Source: Smithellaceae bacterium (GTDB lineage Bacteria; Desulfobacterota; Syntrophia; Syntrophales; Smithellaceae). From it: DNA of 6,593 bases. This document shows, piece after piece, positions 5,999 to 6,593 of the stretch. The notes under the pieces are model-generated. The model was given only the letters and a program-made list of their open reading frames with translations. It was not told the origin of the DNA and searched no databases. The stretch spans positions 1-6,593 of the forward strand of contig JAQVLL010000116.1 of NCBI GenBank assembly GCA_028704195.1, written 5' to 3'. Position 1 is the first letter of the stretch. Each line of letters starts with the position of its first letter. The position numbers and the translations under genes are program-made.

Positions 5999-6593
5999 CT
6001 AGTCCGCTTGCCTGCGCAGGAACGTGGGAATATCGATATCGACGTTTTGACTTTCATCATTGATTCCGATGGTCAGCACATTTGCGTGATCACGGGATTT
6101 TTCCTTGCGCAGGTACGCCGGCGTCGATAAATCTTCTTTACGGAAACCACCCAGATGCGCCACATTGGACGTCGTCTGTTTTTTCTTCATCGCGTCTTCA
6201 AATCCGGTCGCAATGACAGTAATCCTGATTTCATCTCTCATGTTCTCATCAATAACCGTGCCGAAAATGATATTCGCATCTTCATGCGCCTCGGCCTGAA
6301 TCAGAGATGAGGCTTCATTGACTTCGTACAGGCTCATGTCCGGCCCGCCGGTGATGCTCAGCAGGATCCCCTGCGCCCCCTGAATCGTATTGTCTTCCAG
6401 AAGCGGAGATGAAATCGCCCTCTGTGCGGCCTCAACAGCGCGGTTCTCACCACTGGCCGTGCCGGTGCCCATGAGCGCCATACCCATGTTGCACATGATG
6501 TTTTTTACATCGGCGAAATCGAGGTTGATCAACCCCGGAACAACAATCAGATCGGATATGCCCTTGACAGCCTGATAAAGAATATCATCCGCC
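5999..6593 (-). CDS. ftsZ: Cell division protein FtsZ, C-terminal part
   Basis: The frame runs off the right edge of the window; 197 C-terminal residues are present and the first complete codon is at 6590-6592. FtsZ is the tubulin-like GTPase that forms the division ring at midcell. The fragment begins at ADDILYQAVKGISDLIVVPG and includes the T7 (synergy) loop NLDFADVK (visible residues 23-30), whose aspartates complete the GTPase site of the neighbouring subunit. MGTGTASGENRAVEAAQRAI follows, then the C-terminal domain (GILLSITGG, IIFGTVIDE, ITVIATGF). A linker of roughly 50 residues leads to the C-terminal peptide DIPTFLRRQAD, the docking site for partners such as FtsA and ZipA. An internal TTG at 6530-6532 is not the start. 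Nothing is broken within the visible part. The GTP-binding tubulin signature GGGTGTG lies outside the window. Confidence 0.97.
   Translation of the reverse strand, partial: ADDILYQAVKGISDLIVVPGLINLDFADVKNIMCNMGMALMGTGTASGENRAVEAAQRAISSPLLEDNTIQGAQGILLSITGGPDMSLYEVNEASSLIQAEAHEDANIIFGTVIDENMRDEIRITVIATGFEDAMKKKQTTSNVAHLGGFRKEDLSTPAYLRKEKSRDHANVLTIGINDESQNVDIDIPTFLRRQAD

Overview
The window looks like chromosomal DNA from an anaerobic Gram-negative bacterium, most likely of the Desulfobacterota (former Deltaproteobacteria, for example a Syntrophus/Smithella-like lineage). This rests on three things: a two-subunit ADP-forming acyl-CoA synthetase, an FtsZ ending in a standard C-terminal peptide (DIPTFLRRQAD), and a TIGR03960-like radical SAM gene just downstream of ftsZ. 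The assignment is inference from gene content, not a database match. No rRNA, tRNA, CRISPR array, insertion sequence or phage gene was seen.

Layout. (1) 1-351 (+): 3' part of a gene for a 3D (three-aspartate) double-psi beta-barrel protein, probably cell-wall related, cut by the window edge. (2) 352-522: a 171-bp convergent spacer with no gene and no convincing terminator. (3) 523-912 (-): a stand-alone cyclic-nucleotide-binding-fold protein without a DNA-binding domain. (4) 913-1186: a 274-bp divergent control region with a candidate promoter for each flanking gene and a set of related short repeats. (5) 1187-1792 (+): a TetR-family repressor. (6) 1793-1980: a 188-bp control region with a near-consensus promoter overlaid by two copies of an 11-bp palindrome, followed by a leader hairpin. 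(7) 1981-3423 and 3420-4136 (+): alpha and beta subunits of an NDP-forming acyl-CoA synthetase, translationally coupled through ATGA. (8) 4168-5877 (-): a radical SAM protein with a degenerate B12-binding-like N-terminus, converging on the synthetase operon with a 31-bp gap. (9) 5999-6593 (-): the C-terminal part of ftsZ, which runs off the window.

How the genes fit together. The central unit is a regulator plus its probable target. The TetR protein lies directly upstream of the synthetase operon, and the operon promoter carries a strong palindromic operator candidate over its -10 region. The simplest reading is that TetR represses the synthetase operon and is released by the acid or acyl-CoA handled by the enzyme. 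The enzyme would convert acyl-CoA + ADP + Pi to acid + CoA + ATP (substrate-level phosphorylation), or run in reverse to activate an acid. The substrate cannot be read from the sequence. The ftsZ/radical SAM block on the other strand is a separate housekeeping neighbourhood.

I see no exotic new system. The best leads are the double-palindrome operator at 1839-1868, the repeat set between the divergent CNB and tetR genes, and the radical SAM protein whose cobalamin-ligand histidine position holds a tyrosine.
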